A stretch of 9,445 bases of DNA from an uncultured Clostridia bacterium (lineage in GTDB: Bacteria > Bacillota > Clostridia > Saccharofermentanales > Saccharofermentanaceae). The DNA lies in NCBI GenBank assembly GCA_946405115.1, contig CAMJGB010000067.1, positions 1 through 9,445 on the forward strand, read 5' to 3'. The position numbers were made by a program, and so were the translations under genes. The notes below the pieces were generated by a model, which had not been told where the DNA came from, made no database searches, and saw nothing but the letters and a program-made list of their open reading frames with translations. Numbering within the stretch: position 1 is the stretch's first letter; each line of letters opens with the position of its first letter. Of the stretch, positions 1 through 7,892 are shown piece after piece.

Positions 1-1
1 A

Positions 2-1297
2 AAGTGCGGTCTTGAATGGTGGAAATCATTCATCCCCGGCTACCGTATGTACTGCCGCGGACTTTGTGCCAGAAGAGAGAAAGAGGGTCGTATACTCGCA
101 TTTCTCGAGGTGATGACCTATCTTTTTGCCCTAACGATGCTCATCGACGGCGTTCCCGGCGCTTTACTGCTCATCTTGAGCCTGGTGCAGGTTATCTGCC
201 TCATAATCAACTTCGTTCAGGCAATCAAGCTTAACATCGGTACGTGCGATATTTTCAATCGCAGAAGAACATGGGTACTCCTCTGGATGCTCTTCGCAGA
301 CATTGTTGCACTGCACTGGGGTTTATCAAAGAAGTTCCAGCCTTCAAGGCTCGCAACGGATAAGGACGAGGGCGCTGAAGAATCAGGCATCACCGCAGAC
401 GAGGAAGCTGAAGGCCTGTCCGTCAACATCGCCGCAAGAACTGCCCGCAGCGCATTCCAGACAGTTACTCTCCTCAAGGATATTCACATGGTCATCCCCA
501 AGGGTCACATGGTGCTTCTCCTCGGAGGTTCCGGCGCCGGCAAGACAACTTTCCTCAATGCAATAACAGGCTACGAGAAGGCCGACGCTTCCATCACGAT
601 CAACGACGTAAATGTCTACAACAACTACAACGATATCAAGTACAACTTAGGCTTCGTTCCCCAGCAGGAGCTGATGCGTGCCAACGACACTGTACTGAAG
701 ACACTTGAAGATGCTGCAAACATCCGCCTCCCTGCTGACATGTCCGTCAAGGACAAGAAGCAGTGCGTGCAGGATATGCTCGAATCCTTCGGTCTGTCCA
801 TGCTCCAGAACACCATGGTAGAGAAGCTCTCGGGCGGTCAGAAGAAGCGTCTGTCGATCGCCATCGAGTTCATCTCCGACCCCGAACTTTTCATCCTCGA
901 CGAGCCTGACTCCGGTCTCGACGGTGTTGTCGCGAGGGCTCTGTTCGAGAAGCTCAGATCCATCGCCGACGAGGGCAAGATCGTCATAGTTATCACGCAC
1001 ACCCCGGACAGAGTCATCGACCTTTTCGATGATGTCATCGTCCTTGCCAAGGACTCCACACGCACGGGCAGACTTGCTTTCTACGGTCCTGTCGACATAG
1101 CGAAAAGATATTTCGCAAGAGGCACTATGGAAGCCATACTTCGCACCATCAACCAGAAGGAAGAAGGCGGCGAAGGACGTGCAGATGAATTCGTGGCGAA
1201 CTATACCCGCATAGCAAGACTCATGGATGACGGTAAGTCATGCAAAGAAGCTGCGGATGAAGTTATCTCCGACAAGAGCAAGGAGGCAATCGCATGA
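2..1297 (+). CDS. ABC transporter ATP-binding protein with N-terminal membrane region (5' partial)
   Basis: This is the nucleotide-binding subunit of an ABC transporter, probably an exporter of the ABCG/ABC-2 type. The reading frame is open to the left window edge, so the true start lies outside. The first in-frame ATG is at 47, and residues are counted from it. The ATPase domain has every expected motif: Walker A GGSGAGKTT (160-168), Q-loop Q206, signature LSGGQKKR (261-268), Walker B LFILDEP (281-287), D-loop SGLD (289-292) and switch histidine H318. In front of it are about three hydrophobic stretches (roughly 17-33, 36-58 and 75-93). They are preceded by a WWKSFIPGY motif (upstream of the ATG) that resembles DUF5684-like small membrane domains. 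An acidic linker (104-123) joins the two parts. The stop overlaps the next gene's start as ATGA, so the permease at 1294 is its partner. The substrate is unknown. The ATPase call is certain; the identity of the N-terminal domain is tentative. Confidence 0.93.
   Translation, partial: KCGLEWWKSFIPGYRMYCRGLCARREKEGRILAFLEVMTYLFALTMLIDGVPGALLLILSLVQVICLIINFVQAIKLNIGTCDIFNRRRTWVLLWMLFADIVALHWGLSKKFQPSRLATDKDEGAEESGITADEEAEGLSVNIAARTARSAFQTVTLLKDIHMVIPKGHMVLLLGGSGAGKTTFLNAITGYEKADASITINDVNVYNNYNDIKYNLGFVPQQELMRANDTVLKTLEDAANIRLPADMSVKDKKQCVQDMLESFGLSMLQNTMVEKLSGGQKKRLSIAIEFISDPELFILDEPDSGLDGVVARALFEKLRSIADEGKIVIVITHTPDRVIDLFDDVIVLAKDSTRTGRLAFYGPVDIAKRYFARGTMEAILRTINQKEEGGEGRADEFVANYTRIARLMDDGKSCKEAADEVISDKSKEAIA
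1281..1286 (+). promoter_or_regulatory. Ribosome-binding site for the ABC permease
   Basis: AGGAGG ends 7 bases before the ATG at 1294 and lies inside the last codons of the ATPase gene. With the ATGA stop/start overlap, it fixes the permease start and predicts coupled translation of the two subunits. Confidence 0.85.
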
Positions 1298-2340
1298 ACA
1301 AGGAAATAAAGAACTCCAAGCATAAGGGACGCGTATATCAGACCGGAATCTACTTGGGTAAATTCTTCAGAATGTTCATCTACCAGAGCGACTGGAAAAC
1401 CATGCCCATTGCAGCACTCATCGCAGGTCTCGTAGGACTTGTTATGAGAGCCGGTCTGTTCAGGACCATGGAAGGAACATTGCTCGGTTCATTCGCCATA
1501 GCATGTATCTGTGTCTGGAACGGTTTCTTCAACTCAATCCAGAATGTCTGCCGCGAGCGTGCGATCGTAAAAAGAGAGCACAGAAGCGGACTTCACATCA
1601 GCTCCTACATCACGGCACATACGATCTATCAGGCATTCCTGTGCCTTCTTCAGACAATCATCACAATCTTCGTATTAAGTAAGATGAACGTTCAGTTCCC
1701 GGAGAACCCGGTCGGACTTGTTACAGGAAACTTCATCCTCGACATTGGCATCACGATCTTCCTCACCACATTTGCAGCAGATATGCTGAGCTTGCTGGTA
1801 TCATCACTCGTCCGTAACACGACGACAGCCATGACGATAATGCCGTTCCTGCTTATCGTCCAGCTCGTATTCTCAGGCGGATTCTTCTCCCTGCCCGACA
1901 GCGTACAGTCCCTTACTAAGTACACGATCACTAAGTGGGGACTTACGGCAACATGTGCACAGGGACAGTACAACTACCTTCCCATGACTGCACTTTGGAA
2001 GAGCATGACTAAGATGCGTAACGGCTCCATCACGGCAGGTCAGTTAAAGGAGTTCATGCTTGCATCCCCTGATTTCTCCGAGGACCCTGAGATGGTCATC
2101 CTTCTGAACTCCATCCCTGATGACAAGGAGATCATGTTCGACAGCTTTATCACTGTCATCGAAAGCCAGGGCGGTGCATATGCCATCGAGATGAAATCCG
2201 CTGAGCTCAATCAGGAGCCTAAGTACGACTCCAATCCCGCAGTCATCAAAGAGTGCTGGGAGATGCTCGCGCTGCAGATTCTCCTCTATATCGGAGTCGC
2301 TACAATCGCCCTCGAGTTCATCGATAAGGACAAGCGATAA
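1294..2340 (+). CDS. ABC-2/ABCG-like transporter permease
   Basis: This is the membrane subunit (348 residues) of the ABC transporter whose ATPase gene ends at 1297. Six hydrophobic segments are visible, near residues 38-55, 62-80, 108-128, 145-170, 178-198 and 323-343. Between the second and third is a charged stretch, CRERAIVKREHRSGLH (86-101). It matches the position and character of the RE...G cytoplasmic segment in ABC-2/ABCG membrane domains, which contacts the ATPase. The long loop between segments five and six (about 200-322) is typical of ABCG-like permeases and would be extracytoplasmic. Together the two genes resemble an ABCG half-transporter split into separate polypeptides; two copies of each would make a complete pump. 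The substrate cannot be inferred. No intrinsic terminator follows, so some transcripts may continue into the transporter gene at 2429. Confidence 0.88.
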   Translation: MNKEIKNSKHKGRVYQTGIYLGKFFRMFIYQSDWKTMPIAALIAGLVGLVMRAGLFRTMEGTLLGSFAIACICVWNGFFNSIQNVCRERAIVKREHRSGLHISSYITAHTIYQAFLCLLQTIITIFVLSKMNVQFPENPVGLVTGNFILDIGITIFLTTFAADMLSLLVSSLVRNTTTAMTIMPFLLIVQLVFSGGFFSLPDSVQSLTKYTITKWGLTATCAQGQYNYLPMTALWKSMTKMRNGSITAGQLKEFMLASPDFSEDPEMVILLNSIPDDKEIMFDSFITVIESQGGAYAIEMKSAELNQEPKYDSNPAVIKECWEMLALQILLYIGVATIALEFIDKDKR

Positions 2341-2368
2341 TCGTTAGAAAACAGTAATACTCCTGTTA

Positions 2369-2412
2369 ATTGCAAATCACGTAGAAATTATATATTATTA
2401 CGTGATTGCAAT
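2369..2412 (+). repeat. Imperfect inverted repeat around the OFA promoter (putative operator)
   Basis: The left arm ATTGCAAATCACGTA (2369-2383) and right arm TACGTGATTGCAAT (2399-2412) are reverse complements except for one extra A in the left arm. They are separated by 15 AT-rich bases. Flanking TTAA on both sides extends the symmetry. The left arm covers the proposed -35 element and the right arm covers the expected transcription start, the usual layout of a repressor operator. No U-tract follows, so it is not an intrinsic terminator. The binding protein is unknown. Confidence 0.7.
2370..2398 (+). promoter_or_regulatory. Predicted sigma-A-type promoter of the OFA transporter gene
   Basis: TTGCAA (2370-2375) and TATTAT (2393-2398) are 17 bases apart, giving four and five matches out of six to the -35 and -10 consensus. 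Transcription would start near 2405, leaving a leader of about 24 bases that contains AAAGGAGG (2415-2422), 6 bases before the ATG at 2429. The promoter is embedded in the inverted repeat described separately. It is predicted from sequence only. Confidence 0.6.
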
Positions 2413-2428
2413 TTAAAGGAGGCTTCTC

Positions 2429-3700
2429 ATGAGCAAAAATAAATGGGTGTGCGCTGCTATCCCGGCTCTCCTTCTCCACTGCAGTATCGGTACAGTTTAC
2501 TGCTGGGGTACATTCTCTAAGGAGATTGCTGAGTACATCGGCAAAGAGAACAGCGCAGTTCAGTGGGCATTCTCACTCGCTATTTTCTTCCTCGGTATGT
2601 CTGCCGCTTTCTTGGGCGACGTAGTTGAGAAGGACATTAAGAAATCATCTCTCATCGCGACTATCTGCTTCACAACAGGTATGCTTGGCACAGGTGCCGC
2701 TATCCTTTTGAAGTCATTGCCGCTCATCTTCCTTTGCTACGGCTGCATAATGGGTATCGGTCTGGGTACAGGTTACCTCTCACCCGTTAAGACTCTCATG
2801 CTGTGGTTCAAGGATCGTAAGGGTCTTGCTACAGGTCTCGCAGTTGCAGGCTTCGGTCTTGCAAAGGCTATCGCAACACCTGTAATGCAGTTCTTCCTTA
2901 ACAAGTTCGACAACAACCCTGCTTACATGTTCTTCATCATGGGCGGTATCTACTGCGTAATGATGTTCATCGGACACCTGCTTCTCAAGAAGCCTGCAGA
3001 TTGGGTTGAGGCTCACGAAGAGGGCGGAATCAAGGAATTCTTTGCAACACTCGGAAAGAACTTCAAGTTCTCTTTCTCCAACAAGACATTCATCGGAATC
3101 TGGCTCATGTTCTACATCAACATCCACTGCGGTCTCGCTCTCATCTCTCAGGAGAAGGCGATCTTCACAGCAGTCGGACTTACAGCAGGTGTAGCTGCAA
3201 CATTGGGTTCCGTTACAGCTATCGCCAACGCAGCAGGCCGTCTCGGCTTCTCCGCTTGGGCTGATACATTCAAGGACAGAAACACAATCTACAAGTTGAT
3301 CTTCATCCTCTCCATCGCACTCACAGGTGCAACAATCTTCACACACGGTATTGAGAATAAGATCGTTGTTCTTTGCGTAGCACTCCTCATCATGGTTAAC
3401 GCAGGATACGGCGGAGGCTTCTCCAACGTTCCTACACTTCTCTCCGACCACTTCGGAATGAAGTCAATTTCCGCAGTACACGGCATGTGCCTCTCCGCTT
3501 GGGCTATCGCAGGTCTTACAGGTAACCAGATGGCTACTAAGATCCTCGAGATGACAGGCGAGAAGGATCCTACTACAGGCTTCTATCCTGCAGCTTGCTA
3601 TCAGAATGTACTGTATGCAACTGGAGCTTTATACGTTATCGCTCTTATCGTTTGCTTCGTGCTTGTAAAGCCTTCTAAGAAGAAGGAAGCAGAGGCCTGA
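2429..3700 (+). CDS. OFA-family major facilitator transporter
   Basis: This 423-residue protein is an MFS carrier of the oxalate/formate antiporter (OFA) family. It resides in the cytoplasmic membrane and moves small carboxylates or similar solutes. The start is set by AAAGGAGG 6 bases upstream. Family landmarks are visible in order: GTVYCWGTFSKEI (21-33), GTGYLSPVKTLMLWF (113-127) followed by DRKGLATGLAVAGFG (129-143), NAAGRLGFSAWAD (267-279), and GYGGGFSNVPTLLSDHFG (326-343) followed by an SAWAIAGLTG segment (356-365). Hydrophobic segments are consistent with twelve helices split by a hydrophilic central loop (about 187-218). The tail is short and lysine-rich. In the eleventh helix I do not see the lysine that characterises the oxalate carrier OxlT, so an oxalate/formate substrate should not be assumed. 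The gene has its own promoter with a probable operator. Its 3' end overlaps the convergent PAP2 gene by 72 bases. Confidence 0.9.
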   Translation: MSKNKWVCAAIPALLLHCSIGTVYCWGTFSKEIAEYIGKENSAVQWAFSLAIFFLGMSAAFLGDVVEKDIKKSSLIATICFTTGMLGTGAAILLKSLPLIFLCYGCIMGIGLGTGYLSPVKTLMLWFKDRKGLATGLAVAGFGLAKAIATPVMQFFLNKFDNNPAYMFFIMGGIYCVMMFIGHLLLKKPADWVEAHEEGGIKEFFATLGKNFKFSFSNKTFIGIWLMFYINIHCGLALISQEKAIFTAVGLTAGVAATLGSVTAIANAAGRLGFSAWADTFKDRNTIYKLIFILSIALTGATIFTHGIENKIVVLCVALLIMVNAGYGGGFSNVPTLLSDHFGMKSISAVHGMCLSAWAIAGLTGNQMATKILEMTGEKDPTTGFYPAACYQNVLYATGALYVIALIVCFVLVKPSKKKEAEA

Positions 3701-4276
3701 TAAAAGGAGCCCTGCAGCAACATCCACTACGGAGTGCTGCTTAACAAACATAGTAGAAATACAAATAAGACCCGCCATTGCGTAAGCAGCGATGGCGGAT
3801 TTTTTATGCTTTTCGCGCCAAAGCACGCGGCCGAAAGAGATGCCGCATGCAAGCGAATTAAATACATGGATTGAGGGCAGAACATTAGTCGGAGTATCTA
3901 TCTTGTAAAGATACTCGCACGCCCATATGAAGATGTTGTCCCTGGGCATTGTACCGGGACGAAGATCCAGCCCATTAGGGAAAAAGAAACTAACGACAAT
4001 AAAAAGCGACATGCCGATAATAAGATTCCAGCACATCGCGAAAAACTCTTTCTTATCTTTAAAGAATACATATGCAATGGCGACCGCCATAAACGGGAAC
4101 CACAAAAAGTACGGAACAATAAACTCCTCGACGAACGGGATGCATTCGTCGAGGGGTATGTTTATGTAAGTTACGTCATGTGTGGTCTTCTCTACGAGAA
4201 AGAAGAACGGAAGGTAAATCGGTACATACAGTACGAACTGCCAGTACTTGAATTTCTCCTTAAGCGTTTGCTCCAT
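3629..4276 (-). CDS. PAP2-superfamily membrane phosphatase/phosphotransferase
   Basis: This integral membrane protein (215 residues from the ATG at 4276) belongs to the PAP2 superfamily and resembles its inositol-phosphorylceramide-synthase-like branch. These enzymes act on lipid phosphates or transfer phospho-headgroups at the membrane surface. Visible active-site motifs are DLRPG (104-108), PSIHVFNS (134-141) and KQHSVVDV (179-186). H137, H181 and D185 form the expected catalytic triad. About five to six hydrophobic segments are present. The start is uncertain: the ATG at 4276 overlaps the clpC stop by 17 bases, while an in-frame TTG at 4288 would add four residues. No strong ribosome-binding site is seen for either, so translation is probably coupled to clpC. 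The last 23 residues, which complete a membrane helix, are encoded in the overlap with the OFA gene, and the OFA terminator hairpin lies in codons 160-169. The exact substrate is unknown, and a role in stress is only suggested by operon position. Confidence 0.82.
   Translation of the reverse strand: MEQTLKEKFKYWQFVLYVPIYLPFFFLVEKTTHDVTYINIPLDECIPFVEEFIVPYFLWFPFMAVAIAYVFFKDKKEFFAMCWNLIIGMSLFIVVSFFFPNGLDLRPGTMPRDNIFIWACEYLYKIDTPTNVLPSIHVFNSLACGISFGRVLWREKHKKSAIAAYAMAGLICISTMFVKQHSVVDVAAGLLLSGLCFLLLRRLYKHEANDKSDNV
3772..3805 (+). terminator. Intrinsic terminator of the OFA transporter gene, inside the convergent PAP2 gene
   Basis: A 10-base-pair stem, CCGCCATTGC (3772-3781) with GCGATGGCGG (3789-3798), includes one G-U pair and closes a 7-base loop. 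It is followed by A and six T residues (3800-3805). It lies about 70 bases after the transporter stop. On the minus strand the same bases encode part of a membrane helix of the PAP2 protein, so this is a terminator within an opposing coding sequence. The U-tract favours the plus strand only. Confidence 0.82.
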
Positions 4277-6869
4277 CGGTCTTTGCAACTTCTACTTTCA
4301 CTTCGTCTATCGGGCCGGCATCAGAGATCTTGATCTCGTCACCCTCGGCGTCAACGAGTGCTATTCTACCCGATTTAATGACACCGTCAAGAAGTGCTTC
4401 TGAGAAATTGTCTTCGATCATGGACTGCATGACTCTCTTCAGAGGTCTTGCACCGTACTGAGGGTCGTAACCCTTCTTGGCAAGAAGTTCCTTCGCAGCA
4501 TCAGTAAGCCTGATCTCGATTCCGATGTCGGAGATTCTCTTGGCAACCTGTGCCGTCAAGATATCGACGATCTTGATGAGAGAGTCCTTACCGAGCATTC
4601 TGAAGAAGATGATCTCGTCCACACGGTTGATGAACTCAGGAGAGAATGCCTTCTTAAGCTCGTCGAGAACCGTAACCTTGGCATCGTCGTAGGACTTGCC
4701 GCCGTACAGTCTCTCTCTACTTGCCTCGTCCTCATCCTTGTCATCGGAAGCCATGTCGAATCCGATCTTTCGTCCTGCAGCTGTCGTGAGCATTCTTGCA
4801 CCGATGTTGCTCGTCATGATGATGATTGTGTTCTTGAAGTCTACGACTCTGCCCTTACCGTCGGTAAGCCTTCCGTCATCGAGCACCTGAAGCATACTGT
4901 TGAACACCTCGGGATGCGCCTTCTCGATCTCATCGAAAAGCACAACTGAGTACGGATGACGTCTTACCTTCTCCGTAAGCTGTCCGCCTTCGTCGTAGCC
5001 TACGTATCCCGGAGGGGAACCGATAAGCTTAGACACATCGTGCTTCTCCATGTACTCTGACATATCGATACGAACGAGCGCATTCTCGTTGCCGAACATT
5101 ACCTCGGCAAGAGCCTTGGCAAGCTCAGTCTTACCTACACCGGTAGTACCCAAGAAGATGAATGAGCCGGACGGCTTCGTAGGATCCTTAAGACCAAGAC
5201 GGGATCTTCTGATTGCCTTAGCAACAGCAGTAACTGCCTCGTCCTGACCGATGACTCTCTTCTTAAGTTCATCCTCAAGTGTTCTGAGCTTCTCTGCATC
5301 AGACTCCGTGATCTTGGATACAGGGATACCGGACCACTGTGAAAGTACATCAGCGATATCCTCTACCGTAAGCTCGCCCGTGAATCCTTCGGAATCGGCA
5401 CTTGCACCTGTAAGTGAATCAAGTTCTTCCTTGATTTTTGCACCTTCGTCACGAAGAGCTGCTGCCTTCTCGAACTCCATGTTATCTACGGCAAGCTTCT
5501 TCTGCTCCTCGATATCCTCGAGCTTCTTCGTAAGCTTATTCTTCTTGTCCGTATCTACGAAGTTGATCCTCTTTCTTGCTGCAGCCTCATCGATCAGGTC
5601 GATAGCCTTATCAGGAAGGAATCTGTCAGATACATATCTTGAAGAAAGGAGAACTGCCTGCTCGATCGCATCATCAGGGATGTGGATCTTGTGGTGCTCC
5701 TCGTACTTCTTGCGAAGTCCCTTAAGGATCTCGATAGCCTCTGTCTGTGAAGGCTCATCTACGAGTACCTTCTGGAAACGACGCTCGAGGGCGTGGTCCT
5801 TTTCGATGTATTTGCTGTACTCGTCGAGTGTGGTAGCGCCCACGATCTGAAGCTCGTTTCTTGTAAGCATCGGCTTCATGATGTTAGCTGCGTCGAGCGA
5901 ACCGTCGTTGCCGCCGGCGCCGATGAGCGTGTGAATCTCGTCGATGAAGAGGATGATGTCGGGGTTTGTCGAAGCTTCCTCAAGAACGTTCTTGATTCTC
6001 TCCTCGAAGTCACCTCTGTACTTGGAGCCTGCAACGAGCGAACCCATGTCGATGCTGTAAACAGTCTTACCCTTGATGATGTCGGGAACATCGCCCTGAG
6101 TGATTGCAAGTGCAAGTCCTTCTGCGATGGCAGTCTTACCTACACCGGGGTCACCTACGAGGCAGGGGTTGTTCTTGGTTCTTCTTGCAAGGATCTGCAT
6201 TACGCGGTTGATCTCAAGCTCTCTTCCGATAACGGGATCGATCTTGCCCTCAGCAGCCATGGCAGTGAGGTTCTTACCGAACTTCTCCAATGTCTTCTTG
6301 GAGCCCTTGCCGCCCTTCTTATTGTCCTTGCCGCCTCTTAAGGAGCCTGCTCCCATCTTAGGAGAAGGGGAATCGGACTCATCATCGCTGTCGAGCGAAC
6401 CCAAGTCGGAATCACCGAGCTCGCTTAACACGCCGGAAAGGTCATTGGTAATGCCGTTCATGTCGGCACCCGTTCTTACAAGGAGCTGGTTTCCGGTGAT
6501 GGCCTTGTTAGTAGCAATAACGAAAAGAATGTGCTCGGGCTTAATGATACCGCCGTCGCCGATCCTTCTGCTTACTTCCTGAGCATCACCAAGAAGTCTC
6601 TTGGACTCGAGTCTTAAAAGTCTCAAGCCTTCCTCAACCTCATAGCTTGATGTATCTGTGTCAGCGACGGACTCGTCGAATCCTAACATCTCTGCGATAT
6701 CAGAGAGAGTTACGCCGTTGTTCTCAAGTATCTCGGCGCCGGGGCCGTGAACTGCGAGAACTCCTGCGAGCATATGCTCGGAAGAAACCATGCGGTTGCC
6801 TGAAGAATCGGCGAACCTCTTGGCATAGACGATTACGCGTGTCGTCTCATCTGTAAGTTTTAAATTCAT
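4260..6869 (-). CDS. clpC: ClpC, AAA+ unfoldase subunit of the Clp protease
   Basis: This hexameric ATP-driven unfoldase (869 residues) feeds proteins to the ClpP peptidase in the cytoplasm. Domain order is complete. The N domain has two Clp repeats (about 1-145, with EHML at 31-34 and EHIL at 112-115). The first AAA+ module has Walker A GDPGVGKT (239-246), Walker B ILFIDE (306-311) and an arginine pair, R363/R364. The ClpC-type middle domain contains a UVR-like coiled coil (about 440-485). The second AAA+ module has Walker A GTTGVGKT (574-581), Walker B VVLFDE (642-647), pore loop GYVG (621-624) and sensor-2 GARPLKR (806-812). KIGF (701-704) is the expected ClpP-docking loop. The linker before the first AAA+ module is unusual, with an acidic Ser/Asp half (151-168) then a Gly/Lys half (173-192). 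An acidic insertion follows the IGF loop (706-730). The start is fixed by the ATGA overlap with mcsB and an upstream GGGAGG. It is repressed with its operon by CtsR. Confidence 0.97.
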   Translation of the reverse strand: MNLKLTDETTRVIVYAKRFADSSGNRMVSSEHMLAGVLAVHGPGAEILENNGVTLSDIAEMLGFDESVADTDTSSYEVEEGLRLLRLESKRLLGDAQEVSRRIGDGGIIKPEHILFVIATNKAITGNQLLVRTGADMNGITNDLSGVLSELGDSDLGSLDSDDESDSPSPKMGAGSLRGGKDNKKGGKGSKKTLEKFGKNLTAMAAEGKIDPVIGRELEINRVMQILARRTKNNPCLVGDPGVGKTAIAEGLALAITQGDVPDIIKGKTVYSIDMGSLVAGSKYRGDFEERIKNVLEEASTNPDIILFIDEIHTLIGAGGNDGSLDAANIMKPMLTRNELQIVGATTLDEYSKYIEKDHALERRFQKVLVDEPSQTEAIEILKGLRKKYEEHHKIHIPDDAIEQAVLLSSRYVSDRFLPDKAIDLIDEAAARKRINFVDTDKKNKLTKKLEDIEEQKKLAVDNMEFEKAAALRDEGAKIKEELDSLTGASADSEGFTGELTVEDIADVLSQWSGIPVSKITESDAEKLRTLEDELKKRVIGQDEAVTAVAKAIRRSRLGLKDPTKPSGSFIFLGTTGVGKTELAKALAEVMFGNENALVRIDMSEYMEKHDVSKLIGSPPGYVGYDEGGQLTEKVRRHPYSVVLFDEIEKAHPEVFNSMLQVLDDGRLTDGKGRVVDFKNTIIIMTSNIGARMLTTAAGRKIGFDMASDDKDEDEASRERLYGGKSYDDAKVTVLDELKKAFSPEFINRVDEIIFFRMLGKDSLIKIVDILTAQVAKRISDIGIEIRLTDAAKELLAKKGYDPQYGARPLKRVMQSMIEDNFSEALLDGVIKSGRIALVDAEGDEIKISDAGPIDEVKVEVAKTDGANA

Positions 6870-7891
6870 GACTCCTGCCCTCCCTTCATGATGTCGCGGA
6901 TCATCTTGGCACGTACCGTGGACTTATCCTTGGGACGTGTGATCTTGGATCCTGCATCCTGATAGTTACGTCTTACTCTCTGAGTAAGTTTATTGATTCT
7001 GTTCCAATTTACATCAGCATCTGATGTATCTACGTAGTCCTGACCCAAGCGGAGCCAGTTAACGAGTGTCAGTGCCTCAGCAACTTCGATCCTTCTGCAG
7101 TAGCGAAGTGTCGCATAAGCTCTGTAGTACTGATCCTCGATCAATATCTTCTTCTTAGTCCAGATATTCTTTCTGCATGTATTTTCAAGCTTGATGATAT
7201 CTGTCTGGATCTTCTGTGCACCTTCCAGGATCTCTTCCTCGGTGACACCTAATGTTGCAAGGTTCGCGAGCACATAGATTCCGCTCTCGCGAAGACCGTC
7301 GCTGTGAGTCATCGGGATAAGCTGCCAGTCGTACTTCTCTGCTCTTCTGGAGAGAACCTGAACTGCGCCTTCCGTCTTCTCGATACCCGGAAGTGCAAGT
7401 GTCATTAAGATCTGCATTCCTGTACCTACGGACTTGATCTGTGATGTTAAGAATCCGAACTTATCCGTATAAGCGATATCCATGGTCTGCTCGAACTTAA
7501 CAGCGAGATCGTCAGCTCTCTTATATGCTGTAGCAATGTCAGTTCCCGGAACCATAGATACGATACTGATGTGATCCGTGGAATTAATGATTACGCCCAA
7601 GCCTTCGGTCTTGCTTAACAGGAAACCTGTCTTGCTGTCCTTCGCATTAAGGAATGAATAACCTGAGTAGAACTGATTAAAAAGATCAGCCTTCGCAGTA
7701 TCATCGAGCTCGTCTGTTCTTACAAAATTAAGACCCAGCGTGCCTGCTGCCTGTCTTACCATTCCGAACACATTCTCCCTGTCTGCATCACTCATCTTGG
7801 GAGGGAACGGGAGGCCCTTGATATTACGGTTAATGATTACCTTAGTAGAGAGAACTGTTTCTTTGTTTTTGCCTTCATTCTCATACCACAT
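6866..7891 (-). CDS. mcsB: McsB-like protein (phosphagen-kinase fold), apparently catalytically inactive
   Basis: By gene order and scaffold this is the McsB homologue. McsB is normally a protein-arginine kinase that tags proteins for ClpCP and inactivates CtsR. The 341-residue protein keeps family landmarks such as VLS (13-15), DHI (106-108), LTS....VGTG (148-158) and the C-terminal RAYATLRYCRRIE region (257-269). The reactive sites are changed. SSRIR is STKVI (15-19). NEEDHIR is NSTDHIS (103-109), losing the catalytic glutamate. CPTNVGT is QIKSVGT (151-157), losing the reactive cysteine. The GLRAS arginine is Q160, and the R...GEG segment is replaced around 192-199. The RDxxRA phosphoarginine site reads KSTVRA (323-328). 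The family residues were recalled, not aligned by software. The start at 7891 has AAGGGGG 9 bases upstream and one base after the mcsA stop; an in-frame ATG at 7948 only reads mcsA sequence. About a dozen N-terminal residues present in Bacillus McsB are missing. Probable role: adaptor or regulator. Confidence 0.85.
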   Translation of the reverse strand: MWYENEGKNKETVLSTKVIINRNIKGLPFPPKMSDADRENVFGMVRQAAGTLGLNFVRTDELDDTAKADLFNQFYSGYSFLNAKDSKTGFLLSKTEGLGVIINSTDHISIVSMVPGTDIATAYKRADDLAVKFEQTMDIAYTDKFGFLTSQIKSVGTGMQILMTLALPGIEKTEGAVQVLSRRAEKYDWQLIPMTHSDGLRESGIYVLANLATLGVTEEEILEGAQKIQTDIIKLENTCRKNIWTKKKILIEDQYYRAYATLRYCRRIEVAEALTLVNWLRLGQDYVDTSDADVNWNRINKLTQRVRRNYQDAGSKITRPKDKSTVRAKMIRDIMKGGQES

Positions 7892-7892
7892 A

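Noticed and set aside
16..234. Short frame starting at ATG 16 on the plus strand.
   Set aside because: It is out of frame with the ABC ATPase, whose frame stays open to the window edge and encodes sensible hydrophobic segments there.
2369..2412. Intrinsic terminator for the ABC transporter genes.
   Set aside because: The arms could fold, but the loop is 15 bases, the stem is AT-rich and no T-tract follows. A promoter fits inside the repeat, so an operator is a better explanation.
2780..3451. Long cysteine-rich open frame (223 residues) antisense to the OFA transporter gene.
   Set aside because: It has no ribosome-binding site or domain pattern, and is explained by codon bias in the transporter gene (many GCA, ACA and CTT-type codons give Cys, Val and Glu on the other strand).
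3714..3742. Weak hairpin (GCAG...CTGC) just after the OFA stop codon.
   Set aside because: The arms pair only with a large bulge and no T-tract follows; the strong hairpin at 3772-3805 is the credible terminator.
5251..6582. Several plus-strand open frames of 160-199 residues opposite clpC.
   Set aside because: They are Ser/Leu-rich shadows of the clpC codons, overlap each other, and clpC is a complete conserved protein throughout.
6866..7891. Calling mcsB a pseudogene.
   Set aside because: There is no frameshift or internal stop, the ribosome-binding site is good, the ATGA coupling to clpC is kept, and the scaffold is conserved. Loss of catalytic residues alone does not show a dead gene.
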